NCBI RefSeq assembly: GCF_021155765.1
Contig: NC_060112.1
Span: 16,492,001 to 16,556,000 of the forward strand
Source: Diprion similis
Taxonomy: Eukaryota; Arthropoda; Insecta; Hymenoptera; Diprionidae
Direction: 5' to 3'
DNA length: 64,000 nt
How positions within the stretch are numbered: position 1 is the first letter of the stretch; every line of letters begins with the position of its first letter. The notes under the pieces were generated by a model, which had not been told where the DNA came from, did not search any database, and was given only the letters and a program-made list of their open reading frames with translations. A program made the position numbers and the translations under genes. This document shows positions 12,933 to 24,690 of the stretch, one piece after another.

Positions 12933-15900
12933 GTAAGTGAATTCGAACCGCGATCGCGAGAATTCAACTGATTTTTACATCGAGTAAGAATCATTGACGT
13001 GATATTTGCATCAAATGTCACGCTCATACGTGTAATAGTGACTAGTTTTATTAGGCAGCCCGGATCCCCTCAGATTTTTATTTCGGTGCAAAATTAACTA
13101 ACTACGCCCTTTCACGATTCATGCTAGATTCTGTGACAAAGCGAATCTTGGAGGCGATTTAAAATGATCGACAGGCAATATAAGGTTGGAAAAATTTTAC
13201 AACAAAAATTTGAAAAGCTTCGTTAGCTTCGGCTCGCCAGCTAGCTCATCGCTCCGCGTTGGTAACTGTACGTTTGACCCAAGTTATCCGGCTACACGTA
13301 CCGTATCATCCTAGCTCGGTATACTTCCATGAACTCTCTGAAAAGCCTTCGGGACTAGCAATTTTGCGTGACGATTTGAAAATTTCCCAATGCTTTACGC
13401 ACACTTCAGAAACGAACGCGCCCAGCGCACGCCGCGTCAGCCGAACGGCTTTGGCGAATTTCACGGATTTCACAAACGAGCAGGCCGGCCTCTCTTTTCT
13501 AACGGATGCCGACATTGAGTTGAATTCTCGTTCAAAACTTGTTACCGGATAATCTATACACAATCGTCAGAAAAATTGAATTTTTCAAAAACTTTAGGAA
13601 ATAGATATTTTATAAGAAAAAAAATTGGAAAGATTTTTTTAAACATCCTCAACAAATTTCGTTCTTAATCATTTATTTATTAGTCGGTTACACAGTGCCC
13701 TGCAAATTCTCCTGCCGAAGAAAAGAAGTAACATTGAAGCTGGATTTTATCGAGAAACTGCTTTCTCCCGGACGGAACAGTCGGGACTCGGATTCAAACT
13801 CCGATTACCAAGTTGAAAAAATTCTGTCCGTGGACCCGACGACCGCAACACTTTTCCAACAGTTTTTCGTTGGACTGACCCGCAGTGCCACGGTGTATAC
13901 TGGCGTAGCCAAGATCGCCGAGGCAATCCCACAGTCCTCGATCGAAACCTGGCTGGAGCCCGATCGTGGCACGAGCCGTGAAATCTCGTCTATTTCACTT
14001 TCAAAAAAAAGAAAAATCGAGGCACGTGTCCAGGCTGACCCCGTCAGGACCGTGGGACTGATCCAGAGCACTTCTCCAGATCCAGACCCGTAGAAAGCCG
14101 ACAACTTTGTCATCCGGCGAACCGAACTCTGATCACCGAAGTCCCGGATATTGTTCTTCCAAGAACGTTTCAATTCTTTGGCTGACAATGAGTTTTGTGT
14201 GCAGTGGATGCTTCGGTTGGAAACATCGTTCAGTCTGCCTGATGGCGGAATGTTTGTTGAATAAAAAACTTCGCCGTCTTTATACCAGACTCGATTTTTC
14301 TTCGATTTGTTTTACTCATCACTGAGCATAGCAGAAGTTTGTTATCGGGAGAATATTATTCTCGCAAACAAATTAAGATTCCTCAACTAAATGTTTACCT
14401 AAAGTTACCATGCCAGAAGCACTCGAATTCCAAGATGAGTTTCCCGATAAAAACAATTCTATCGTACCGTTCTCACGACCATGTAGAATCGACAGTAAAA
14501 CGTTTCAGTACATAAATCCAAACGACTTCGCAGTATTATGATTTTGCACAGTTCGATGAAGTCGGCAAGAAACTTGAATGTCGGAAAAAAGTTCTTCAGA
14601 TCATTTCTTAATTAATGTTCGATAGATATTTACAATCTAAATCAGTATATTACAGACGTTCGAAGATCAACCCCAAAAGCTCATCAAGATAAGATAGAAA
14701 TTCTCATACGCAAAACTTCCAATACAGTAATTGAATTCCTTACATTTTCATTCGAATATGCAGAGGATTCGATAGAAGATCGGGCTAAGCTTAGGAGCCT
14801 GTATAATACCTGCAGCATCACCGAGCGGGGAAGTGACGGTAGTTGATCCGGTGTGGGATGGTGGGTGCGGGAGGAAAGAGCGGATGGACGATGACGGCCC
14901 GTGAGCGGCCGAGACGAACGCGGATTAGTCAAGGACGGCGGGGGTCTACGCGCCACCCGGCTTTTCAACTACCATCTCACAGTCTTCCACATCATAAGTA
15001 TCCCGAATTTAAGCAAGCCGAACCACCGACTAGCATCCCCGTCCTGGCCGTTACCGAACCCGTTTCGTCCTCCCGACGATTCAAAGCGGTTTCGATCTGG
15101 ATGTCAAGTTTGAAAAGCTTCGAGTTTTCCAGTGGAAATTTAAGACAGTTTTCGAATTCCGGAATTCCGAAGTTGACGAATTCCATGTCGCTCCGAAGTA
15201 TTTGATGCGATAAGTTTATCATATTGAAGGTAGTAACGTTATCGCAGTTTTGGAATTGTCTGAAATTCGGTAAACCGTAATAAAACAAGATATACTTGTA
15301 CTTCGGAGTATTAGTTGCTTAAAAATCATTTTTTCGACAATGTTTCGTTACGACAAAGCCACTAACTTCAACCTCGTGAGAATTTTGGATGATAAGGTCC
15401 GACTTGTTGGGACCAAGTGATCTTAAACCTGCAGACACAACTTATTAAAAGGTCACCCCCGAGGCTGCGGTGGACCGTGGTGAATTGCGAATTTGCGAGG
15501 ATGATGAGGCCGGCTGATTCTCATTTCGTGTCCAGGCGGTGGGCGAATCGTGGAAGGGACAAAAAGAGGATAAGGCCAGCGCAAAGAGTTCTCAGAGGGA
15601 TTTCCACGAGCCGGTGAAATAGCGTGAGCCTTTGCTTTTCTCATTTCTTCTTTTTCCTTCTTTTTCTTTTTCTTTTTCTTCTACCTGCTTGGTTCTCAAG
15701 AGGAAAGCTGCTGCAATTCACTCGGTGTTCCTCCTCGGCGATGACAGACTTGCCTGCAGTCAAGTATACATATAGAGGAACCCAAACCAACCGTGATTAA
15801 TCGAGGGATAACATGATAAGTTTTTCTTCCAAATCGATGCGCCCTATATAGCAAAGTGCTCTGGAATATTTCCAACCGCATGTGAACACCGGCGGAAGAT

Positions 15901-16871
15901 GGCCAAGACAAAGAATCTCTGGCGGTGCGGAGGGCCGGTCGATCGAGAACTGCAGATCTGTACCTGATTATCCACTCTAATGAAGGCATCGTTAAAACAT
16001 TGTATCGCGGCGCAAGAAGTCCCACAGACTTTGTACGTGTACACGGAAACGTGGCGAAGATGGTATCGGGTCGTTAGATCGGTTCGGGTTCGGTTCGGTA
16101 AACGTCGAGGAAGATATATGTGCCCGTATGTATTTATGGATCGACGCGACGCCACGTCGAGCACTTAACTTCGTTGTATACCCACAAGTATAATGTATAT
16201 ATACGTAACATACATGCGCGATATGTATACACATACATGTACTGTTTTCAACAAAACCGGAACTGCCGCCAGTTCCCGTGGGAGACGGCATCGACGATTT
16301 TTTCGCGACGATCAGCGCGACGTCGAGTAGAGAAAGTTTCTTCTCTTCTAAAAACAAGAAAATCCTCTTTAGCTTTAGTCCTGCGTCCTTCCAGCCTGAC
16401 GCACGAATCGACGTATATCAGTTACCGCCGCCGTTCCGCGTTCTCCAGAAACAGGTTTCACCGTACTTGTACCGAGAGCTGTTTAATTCCCAATTTAATC
16501 AATCAAAGAAAAGCGATAATCCTGGATCTCCATCCTAGGTTCGAAAATCGTTGAGAAAGAATCTTGAGATCGCGGGCTAGTGACGAATCGATCGATCGAT
16601 TCGGCCTCTTCGGTCCCCGATGTTGTGACGCGCATTGCAGGCGTTATTGCACGTCACCGTCATAATCGATTCCAGAGGCCCGACCCGATCGATCCGATCG
16701 AGATATTCCGGCGCTGGCAATTAGCGGCCGCATCCTCCGACAGCTGATTGACATCCCGGCGCCTCTGCACTCTCTCACACGAGAAACAGTAAAGCATGTG
16801 AGCCCTCGCCCCGCGATAGTGCTTATGGTGCTTCCACATCGCGGCAACTAACGCACGTGCTTTTATTTCAG
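12933..16871. other. No recognised gene; several unsupported ORFs
   Basis: GC-richer patches at 13.7-14.06, 14.82-15.0 and 15.44-15.6 kb carry overlapping frames on both strands (longest 132 codons at 13695-14093, which begins next to an acceptor-like CGGTTACACAG). No domain or donor supports any. A palindrome GAATTCCGGAATTC lies at about 15154-15167. Confidence 0.45.
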
Positions 16872-17059
16872 GCGCCAAACTGACAGACGGGGAAGACGAG
16901 GAGGAGCTTCCAGGCGCGTCCCGACGCTCGACGAGCGTCTATCTTCCCGTGATAACCGCCGCGGATGAATCGATCCGAGGATCGTCAGCCGCGCGCCTTC
17001 ATCGAATTATCGGCCGAGCTAGAGGCGATGACGGTAGGAATTTAGATAGGAAAACATAA
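16872..17059 (+). CDS. Probable terminal coding exon of an unidentified gene
   Basis: A strong acceptor (GTGCTTTTATTTCAG, ending 16871) opens a 61-codon frame ending in TAA at 17059; two bases complete a codon from the previous exon, so it enters after a phase-1 donor. The peptide starts AKLTDGEDEEELPGASRRST and continues with SVYLPVITAADE and a basic end (RIIGRARGDDGRNLDRKT). It has an acidic patch and no recognised domain. An AATAAA lies at 17277. No ATG-initiated frame covers it, so it can only be an internal or 3' exon. Upstream exons are not secure; candidates lie at 6.7-12.9 kb. It could also use a donor-like GTAGGAAT near 17035 and continue. Confidence 0.4.
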
Positions 17060-17276
17060 GACGCGATTCATTTCGCCTAGAGCTTCCGTCATTATTTCAA
17101 AGCGATAAACGCGGACCTTATAGTTCGGACTCGGGATTTTTTTCTCTTTTCATTAGTATAATACGTTCAATATACGCTTCTACTGAGAAGCTTGGATACC
17201 TCCTTTGTACAACATATAGGTATATAGTACGCATCGAAATTATTATGAGTCCGGAATGGAGTATATAAGGAGACAA

Positions 17277-17282
17277 AATAAA
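17277..17282 (+). terminator. Poly(A) signal after the 16.9-kb exon
   Basis: AATAAA, followed at once by an A-run, 218 bp after the TAA at 17059. The A-run makes the motif partly chance-prone. Confidence 0.3.
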
Positions 17283-19813
17283 AAAAAAAAACGTCCCGAT
17301 AATGATTCCCGGAACAGTAATACGCGCTCCTGATGCGCATTATACGCGGGCATTTTAGTACTCTACTGAGAATTATACATCGAACTGAAAACCCACGTGC
17401 GTATCAATTTGTAAAAAGTTAATCACTGACGCGACGGTATTTAGATATATCTAAAACACGTTCAGCAGGGTATACCTATTAGTTATAAAAGTCCACAAAT
17501 CGAACTCTATGGTCGATTATACGTACGTTCAATATTTGCAGTCATCACGGCGTATAGTTCATCTTTACAATTACCCTAACCCGAAATGTTTATACTAGAC
17601 AAACCGATAGACGAACCGTGTGATAGGGAGGAAGATTTACCGAATCAGAATGTTTACTTCCGCTTAACGCGAAGGGATTTTGCCGAGCTGAAATGTTTAT
17701 AAGCCGCATACGTATTCCGATGTTTGGCCTATTTACATCGAGGCTCTTCGCATTCCAAGTCTATGAACGACCTCACGTATCTTGGTTGAATTCCAAACCG
17801 GACATGTTTCAATTTATGATGGATTCCAGGCTGACTATAGGTGTGAAACTCTACTTTGAAGATCACTGCCGAGAAAATTTAGATTTGAGTATTATTATGT
17901 AGTTCGTTATCACAAAGTGATAATGATTCGTATTAAGATCGTTGTACCAAGTTTCAAGTCTGGAAATTAGTCTGATTTTTAATCGTTGTATTAAAGTTTT
18001 AAATTATTTTTTGATAAGGCCTCAACTGTATACGTAATATAATCGGAGTGAATTTAGATGGGGAAAAACTTGAGCAAAAAAAAACACTTTAACTTTAAAT
18101 TTGCCGCACATCCATCATACCCGCCTGCCCGTTTGTCGAATAACAACGCGAGACTATGGGTTGGAAAATTTTCACCGTATCGACAATATTGGTTCAGAAT
18201 TTATTGCGCGGAACTTATTTGCTGGGGGGGTACCCGGTATCCAATTCTACATCTATATTTATTCATCTTATTGAAGTACATGTATCTAATCAGAAATCGC
18301 TTCGAAGGTCTGATCGAATTTCCAGACTTGTACAATACCGAGTTTCTTTTCAGAAAATTTTTCGTTCCTTCCCGAATGGCTGCAGGCACATTTTGTTGCT
18401 GCCATGTATATGTATACCTATACCGACAGTCCATAGCCAGTAATAATATTTATTTACGTGCAATAAAATACTTAGTTTAACGACATCATTGTATAATTCA
18501 ATTTGAAATCACCAACGAAAATACTATAACCAGTTTGAAGTGGAAAAAGTACCCGACTAACGTTTTGAATGGGCTATACAGATTCCTCCCCGTGCTGGGT
18601 TTCTCTCTGCCTCCACTATTTTTATTTTCATCTTTATTTCTCTTATATGTTTTTCTTTCTCTACCGTCTCGTTCCGTATTTAACAATTGCAATACCTTCT
18701 CTTCCAAAGAAACGAGACAAGAAAAGAAAAAAAAACAGACAAAACACAATAAAAACAGCAAACTTTAGCTTCGTACAGTCACAACTTCTTCATCTTGAGT
18801 AGACTTTCAGAGCAAATTGCGTCCTTCCATTTTAATAATGTGTACTTTCTGTATAAATTAAGTTTAAAGAAGAAAAAAGAATAATAGCTATGAGAATTTT
18901 CCAGCAGCGGGGAATCTATGGCCTAGGTTTCAACGTGACGGTTATTTCGACCTTTTCTGCGGCTCGACGTATCTGGGAATGACCTGCCGATGGGCTCAAT
19001 GCCAGTTTCCTGCAGACCATTGAAATTTCAAAGAAAGGTTTCCCATCCAGCAGCGCATCTCTCGTTCGACGATTTTTACCTGTTCGCAGTTCGCAGCGAC
19101 GAATCAGGTACGACGTGCTGGTGCAGCGAGAATTCTGCCGTCAAATTATTTAAGTCATCGTTTCCTTCCTCCACAAATCAAATAAAAATCAAATTGCGAT
19201 GTAAACCGAAGGTGAACAGCGACGCGACTCTTGTCTATTATACTTTTTCCTTTCTCCATCGACGTTGCAGCATCTCGACGGTTCGTACAATAATGCGGAC
19301 GGCAATGAATAAAACTTATCTCACGGTTACTCCGAAGTGCAGAGCTCAGCTATGCTCTCCAACAACCTCTCTATACATATACGTATATATATGTATACAC
19401 CTTCTGTATCATGAAATTACGAAAATTACTTCGAATCTTCCTCTGGGGTAATAACCACTGGTGGACTCCGTGCGGGCTATTTCCACACAATTGGGTTTCC
19501 AAAGAAAGGGTCCTAAACGACCTGTAACTTTTATATAGTCTAGTCTAGTCTATCGACTATCTATAGATATACGTACTATGCCCAGGTATGTGTTGGAGGA
19601 TACTTCCACACGTAGTGGATATACCTGCGGACGAGTGTTCACTATACACAGAGCTCTCTCTCTCTCGCTCTCTCTCTCGCGTTCAGGAATGTGACTTCGA
19701 CCGGAGGGGAAATTCGTGAAGAGGATTAACGATCCAGCCGAAGGCTGGCCGAGGGGTGGGTGAACCAAAACTGCAACTACGCGGTATCGAGATATTTTTT
19801 TTTACAAAAGAAA
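17283..19813. other. AT-rich, no recognised gene
   Basis: ATG-initiated frames at 18058-18480 (140 codons) and 18990-19451 (153 codons) are of low-complexity, AT-driven composition, without signal peptide or domain, and overlap frames on the other strand. Not called. Confidence 0.45.
19651..19680 (+). repeat. CT/CTCG microsatellite
   Basis: Alternating CT run, interrupted by CG twice. Confidence 0.9.
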
Positions 19814-20739
19814 CGTATTTATTTTCGAAGTTGTAATTTTTTTTTTTTCGCTGCAATTGTTATTAAGTAATTATTAATTTAATCGTAATAATGATAATAA
19901 TAATAATCGTAATCATAGTAATAATCGTAATAATCATAATAATAATGTCGACAAAATGCGTTAGATGATCGATCGTGAGCGTATTTACAACCATTTTTCG
20001 AGATATTGTGTATATATATATATAATATATGTGTAATGTATATATCTATATATACATACATACATATGATGTAGTAATAAATTCCTAGTCATATATAACA
20101 CGTATTTCGTTTATCTAATAATAATACAATTATTTCAATTTCATATATGTATAAATATATGTATACATATGTATATATATCATGTATATATAATATATAT
20201 ATATATATACATATTGTATGCGTGATATTTACAAGAATAAGTACACTATTTACAAAGGGTCTTATAGCCTAGTAAGCGTTAAGTGACACTCCCGTTACGA
20301 AGGAGGCCAGCAGTCTGTAGGAACGAGGTCTCATATACACATCGATTCGTCGAGACTATAATATTATCCGATTGATAATACATTATAATTATAATAGAAC
20401 GTATATTGATATACGTATATTCATTATTATAATACAAATAAATCGAAAATTAATCAATTAGTAGGAATAAAAATGTTAGTCAGGGGCGGAGGGAGGGGGG
20501 AGAGGGGTGTTACAGATGACGGTGTGTGGTAAGTGCGAGCGATACTCACAGCTAAACAGTAGAGTTTCTCTCTTTCGCGTTAGATCTCTTCGATCGATCC
20601 CCACTCCCCCCCCTCGGATCGTTTTTAACTCGATCGCACTAACCTCACGCACTATAAGTACCATACGATGTACAATACGAAACGACGAAGAGCGTTATCC
20701 GTGAAAATGTCCCGCGTTATATCCACGCCTTCCGTGACG
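19814..20739 (-). other. Probable 3' UTR region of the Toll gene, AT-rich with microsatellites
   Basis: Downstream of the Toll stop codon the sequence falls abruptly from GC-rich to strongly AT-rich. It holds ATAATAATCGTA-type trinucleotide runs (about 19880-19950), TA/TATG runs (20010-20070 and 20150-20215) and a short G-rich run (20482-20500). TTTATT near 19815 on the + strand is AATAAA on the - strand, about 925 bp after the stop, and is a plausible poly(A) signal. The UTR extent is inference; no other gene was seen here. Confidence 0.4.
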
Positions 20740-23700
20740 CTAGACGAAGTATGTCCTGGGGTTCGTTGGAACGGGGGCTGGGGGAATGGCGACGGTCGCC
20801 GTTGGGCCCCCAACGCCGTTGGGCCCGGGGGGCTCGGGTATCGTGCTGTAGAGATGGCTGCCCCGCGAGGATAGACTAGGGGGCCTCGCGTTGCTCGTGT
20901 GGAGGGCGCTGTAGCCGCCGTGGTGCTGGTGCTCGGCGCCGCTGTCCTCGTCCTCGGTTCTGCTCGATGCCGAACTGACGTACGTCGACTGCGTGGGGGT
21001 CGGAGTCGGGGCGTGGACGGGGACGACGAGGCTTCCGTTCGGCTTCGACCATGCATCAACGGCGGACGGCGCGGACGGGGCGGCCGTGTAACGAGCCGGG
21101 GCCCGGTTCCTGTCGCCGGCGACCTTCTTCCCGTCCCTCCGTTTCTCCGAGTCGGGCATGGCGAAGCGGAGCTTCTCCCAGAACCGCTTCTCTCCCCATA
21201 CGATAACCGTGCAGGTCTGCAGGAGCAGCTGGAGCTCCGGGTCGCAGGTCGGCGGCTCGGCCGCGAGCAGAATCACGACGCGTCTCCGCCTGCAGCTGGG
21301 TCTGATGCCCTCCAGGGCGGCCCGTAACGCCGAACGGAATTCGGGATGCTGCCATTCCCCGGACAGGAAGACCGGCGAGAACACGATTATAATCCGTCTC
21401 GCCGCAGCCGCGGCCGGTGGTACGGCCTCCTGGGGCCTCGCCGGCGGAAGATCCCGCCAATGGAGGCACAGCGCGAGCCCCGACTGCTCCAGTTCCGCCG
21501 CCAGGCAACGCGACACGAAATCCTCGTCCCTTCCGCTGTACACTATGTAACCGTCGAAAAGACGATCCCGTTCCTCGTCCGGGGGCGGTGTAGCTTTGCC
21601 GAGTCTTAGACCGTATCGCGCGTGAGCCCAAAGTCTGACGTCCTGACGGAAGGCGAAGGCCAGGGCGACGAAGAGGCAGACGGCTATCACCGCCACCAGG
21701 GCACCCGCCAGTAGGGGAACGAAATTTCCCCCCAATATCGGACTGTCCTGGGCCCCGCGGCTCACCGCCTCCGTAGCGGGATCACCGCAGCGCTGCATGG
21801 CCTGAGCTATCGTCTCGGCGCCGTCCCGGCAGTACATCTTCTCCGAATCACCCGGGTGCTGGGTGAGCCAGGTGCGAAGGAGCGCGGCGTTCGCACACTC
21901 GCAGCTCCAGGCGTTACCCTCGAGAGCCACCCTGACCCCAGATCCGGCGCCGGGGAGCGCCGTCCACGGGGGAAAGTCGACGATGCGGTTGTTGTCCAGA
22001 CGTAGAACCTCCAGGCCTTTGAGTTTGGTGAAGGTGTCATTGCCCACGGTGGCTATGGCGTTGTGGTCCAGATAGAGCTCGGCGACTCGTTCCAGCTGGT
22101 CGAATTCGTGGCCCCGTAACTCGCGGAGGGCGTTGCCCTCCAAGTGAAGAACCTTCAGAGCGCCCGCGCCGACGAAGGTGCGATTGTGGAGGGCCGCGAT
22201 ACCGCTGTTGTTGAGGTAGAGAACCTCGAGTCTCCTTTTTCCCAGGAACACGTGACTCCCAAGGTCCCCGAGCTCGTTACCGTCCAGGTAAATCTCCGTC
22301 GCGTCCATCGGTATCCTCTCCGGCACGTGGTTGTACCCGGCGTTCGAGCAGTCGACCACGTTGCTGGACCAGCTGTGGTCGTGGTAGCAGGAACAGTTGT
22401 CCGGGCATGTCATCTCGCAGTCGCAGGCATCGAAGTCGCAGCAGTGACAGAGGGCGAAGCAGTGGGTCTCGTAGTGGCACAAAAAGTCCCTCGGTTTTAG
22501 GGAGAGAAGAGGTCGCCGAGGCGACGCCCGGGCGTGGGACATCTCGCAGGTGACCGAGTCGAGGTCCATTATCCTGGGATGCTGCCGCTGTCTGGCGAGC
22601 TCGTTAACGGCCGGCAGCCACTCCATGTTGCAGTCGCAGAATATCGGATTGTCGCCAATGTAGAACATCGGTAACTCCCGGTCACCCGGGACGGGCTGAA
22701 GGCCAAGGGCGCTGCGCTCGAGGTGTCGTATTTCGTTGCCGTAGAGGACGACCTTCTCGAGGTAGGTCTTCTGCAGGAAGGTCTTCGGCGCTACGTTGTG
22801 GATCTTGTTGTTGTTGAGGAATAGGGTTTCCACGCTGTCCGGCACGTTGGCGTCGGATATCTCGGTGATCAGGTTGTAGCTGGCGTCGAGCATCTTTATA
22901 CGGAGAGTGCTGCGGACCATGTAGTAGTTTCCCAGCTCGCTAACCTGGTTCGCGTGCATGTCGAGCCATTCGAGACTCGAGGGTAAGTAGCTGTAGTCGA
23001 ACCACAGCAGCTTGTTATCCGACACGTTTAGCCACACGAGGGTCGAGAGGCTCGTGAACGCGCCGCGAATCTCCGTCAGCTGGTTACCGTCCAGTCGGAT
23101 AGCCCTGAGGACCGGGTTGTTCGCGAACGCGCTCTGCTCCACGTGTCTTATCGTGTTGCTGGCGAGGTTCAAGACCTGGAGAGCCGGCAGGGACGCGAAC
23201 GCCTCGCGAGACACGTTCTCCAGTTTGTTGTCGACCAGACGAAGACCGTACAGCTGGTCCAGCCCGGCGAAAGACTCGTTGTCGATTCTCGACACGTGGT
23301 TGTTGCCGAGGTCGAGGGTCTTGAGCGCTCTCAGCTCGCGCACAGCGTCGGGAATATCGTTGAGCGAATTACCGCTGAGGGACAGGTCCTGAAGGTCGGT
23401 CAGATTGACGAAAGCCCGAGGGTGAATAGCGCGGAGGTTGTTGCTGTCGAGGAAGAGCTGTCCCAGGGCGGTCAGCCCGACCGTGTGCACAGGATCGAGG
23501 CGTGTGATTCTGTTGTGAGAAAGAGTAAGGGAGTGAAGATTTCTCAGCGATCCGAAGCAGCCCTCGGTCAGGGTGTCGATTTCGTTATGCTCGAGCTTGA
23601 GCACCTGGAGACTATAGAGGTCGGCGAAGACGTGGGAGTCGATGCGAGTCAGGGAGTTGAACGAAACGTCGAGAACAACGAGCCTGACGAGTCTGGCGAA

Positions 23701-24690
23701 GGTGTCGCGATTAACCCACTGGCTGGTGAGCTCGTTCGAGCTAAGATCGAGGGACTGCAGCTGATCGAGTCCCTCGAGCAGTCCGGGGGCGAGAACGGCG
23801 AGTGAGTTGTTGCTGAGAATGAGCTCCCGTAGATCACGGCTGTTGGAGAAGAGCTCGGGAGGAAGGGCGACGAGCTTGTTGCTCGAGACGTTGAGGGACT
23901 GAAGGGACGTGAGTCCCGTAAGCGCGTGATCCCCAACGGCCGCAATGACGTTGTCCTGGAGCTTGAGAACGGTCAAACTGCGCAGACCGCTCAAAGCGCT
24001 ATCGGGCAGAGCTCCGAGGTCGTTTCCGCTGAGGTCCAGGACCTCGAGGTTCGGGGCGCAGGGTGTCGCCCACTCGGAAAGCCCGAGGGACATGACGTCC
24101 TGCAACTTGTTGCGCGTCACGTTGAGGCTCGCGAGGCTCTGGACGGGGCAGAGGAGCTCGGCTGGTAGGATCCATATGTTGTTCTCGGCTAGGTCGAGGT
24201 GTCTTAGCTCCGGAAGACCGCGCAACGCGTCCCGGTGGAGCTCGAGAGTCATCGCGGACCAATCGCTGTTGTGGGTCCTGAGGGCGAGCCGCCGCAGCGA
24301 GTGCATCGAGGCGAAGACGCCGCCCGGCAGGTGTCTTATCTTGCAATACTCGACGCGCAGCTCCTGCAGCCGCGGCAGCGGCCCCAGGAACCCGTGCGGC
24401 CCGTCAAGCTGGCTCTCGAAGAAGAGGACGTCGCTGCACTCGAGGCCCAACGACCTCACCGACTCCGCCTGGATCGAGGAGAGGTTGCCCACCAGTGCCG
24501 GCGCCGAGGCTATCGTCCTAAGACGGCAGAGCAGCGCCTCGGTATCGCCCTCGGCCTCGCCATCGCCTTCCTTGCGCCACTCGCAGCCCCGCGGGGCCTC
24601 CAGCGTCGTTATACTCCGTGCCGCCGCGCCGACGAGGAGGAAGCCGACCACCGCCAGGCCGACGGAGGCGGCGAAGAGGCAGCGAGTCAT
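20740..24690 (-). CDS. Toll-7: Long-type Toll receptor, Toll-7/18-wheeler clade, single exon
   Basis: Uninterrupted CDS of 1316 aa for a type I membrane receptor. Residues 1-25 form a signal peptide (starts MTRCLFAASV). Leucine-rich repeats fill about 85-680, followed by a CDC-type LRR C-cap (685-738), a dense cysteine cluster/N-cap (about 744-780, containing CHCCDFDACDC), four more LRRs, a second C-cap (about 926-968), a transmembrane helix (about 990-1014), a TIR domain (about 1043-1179) and a 137-residue low-complexity tail ending TYFV. The two-block ectodomain marks the long Toll group (Toll-2/6/7/8/10). The RQHPRIMD and HCFALCHCCDFDACDCEMTC segments and the aberrant TIR are closest to my memory of Toll-7/18-wheeler; Toll-10 is the main alternative. 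Family role: epithelial patterning and cell-surface interactions, with debated immune roles. Start: the frame stays open to 24735, but the codon there is GTG; the ATG at 24690 leads directly into the signal peptide. The CDS is far more GC-rich than its flanks. Confidence 0.95.
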   Translation of the reverse strand: MTRCLFAASVGLAVVGFLLVGAAARSITTLEAPRGCEWRKEGDGEAEGDTEALLCRLRTIASAPALVGNLSSIQAESVRSLGLECSDVLFFESQLDGPHGFLGPLPRLQELRVEYCKIRHLPGGVFASMHSLRRLALRTHNSDWSAMTLELHRDALRGLPELRHLDLAENNIWILPAELLCPVQSLASLNVTRNKLQDVMSLGLSEWATPCAPNLEVLDLSGNDLGALPDSALSGLRSLTVLKLQDNVIAAVGDHALTGLTSLQSLNVSSNKLVALPPELFSNSRDLRELILSNNSLAVLAPGLLEGLDQLQSLDLSSNELTSQWVNRDTFARLVRLVVLDVSFNSLTRIDSHVFADLYSLQVLKLEHNEIDTLTEGCFGSLRNLHSLTLSHNRITRLDPVHTVGLTALGQLFLDSNNLRAIHPRAFVNLTDLQDLSLSGNSLNDIPDAVRELRALKTLDLGNNHVSRIDNESFAGLDQLYGLRLVDNKLENVSREAFASLPALQVLNLASNTIRHVEQSAFANNPVLRAIRLDGNQLTEIRGAFTSLSTLVWLNVSDNKLLWFDYSYLPSSLEWLDMHANQVSELGNYYMVRSTLRIKMLDASYNLITEISDANVPDSVETLFLNNNKIHNVAPKTFLQKTYLEKVVLYGNEIRHLERSALGLQPVPGDRELPMFYIGDNPIFCDCNMEWLPAVNELARQRQHPRIMDLDSVTCEMSHARASPRRPLLSLKPRDFLCHYETHCFALCHCCDFDACDCEMTCPDNCSCYHDHSWSSNVVDCSNAGYNHVPERIPMDATEIYLDGNELGDLGSHVFLGKRRLEVLYLNNSGIAALHNRTFVGAGALKVLHLEGNALRELRGHEFDQLERVAELYLDHNAIATVGNDTFTKLKGLEVLRLDNNRIVDFPPWTALPGAGSGVRVALEGNAWSCECANAALLRTWLTQHPGDSEKMYCRDGAETIAQAMQRCGDPATEAVSRGAQDSPILGGNFVPLLAGALVAVIAVCLFVALAFAFRQDVRLWAHARYGLRLGKATPPPDEERDRLFDGYIVYSGRDEDFVSRCLAAELEQSGLALCLHWRDLPPARPQEAVPPAAAAARRIIIVFSPVFLSGEWQHPEFRSALRAALEGIRPSCRRRRVVILLAAEPPTCDPELQLLLQTCTVIVWGEKRFWEKLRFAMPDSEKRRDGKKVAGDRNRAPARYTAAPSAPSAVDAWSKPNGSLVVPVHAPTPTPTQSTYVSSASSRTEDEDSGAEHQHHGGYSALHTSNARPPSLSSRGSHLYSTIPEPPGPNGVGGPTATVAIPPAPVPTNPRTYFV
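21154..21564 (-). other. Cytoplasmic TIR domain of the Toll receptor (divergent)
   Basis: Encodes about residues 1043-1179. Box 1 reads LFDGYIVYS instead of the usual FDAFVSYS. Box 2 reads CLHWRDLPPA, so the glycine of the usual RDxxPG BB loop is missing. Next comes an Ala/Pro-rich stretch (EAVPPAAAAARR) where most TIRs keep a conserved helix. Box 3 (FWEKLRFAMP) is intact. As I recall them, Toll-7/18-wheeler TIRs also depart from the MyD88-type BB loop, so this is probably a clade feature and not decay. The frame is intact. Confidence 0.85.

Noticed and set aside
13695..14093. 132-codon + strand frame next to an acceptor-like site
   Set aside because: No domain, no donor, and a 127-codon frame is open on the opposite strand; coding cannot be decided.
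18058..19451. ATG frames of 140 and 153 codons
   Set aside because: AT-rich, low complexity, overlapped on the other strand, without signal peptide, domain or transcript signals.
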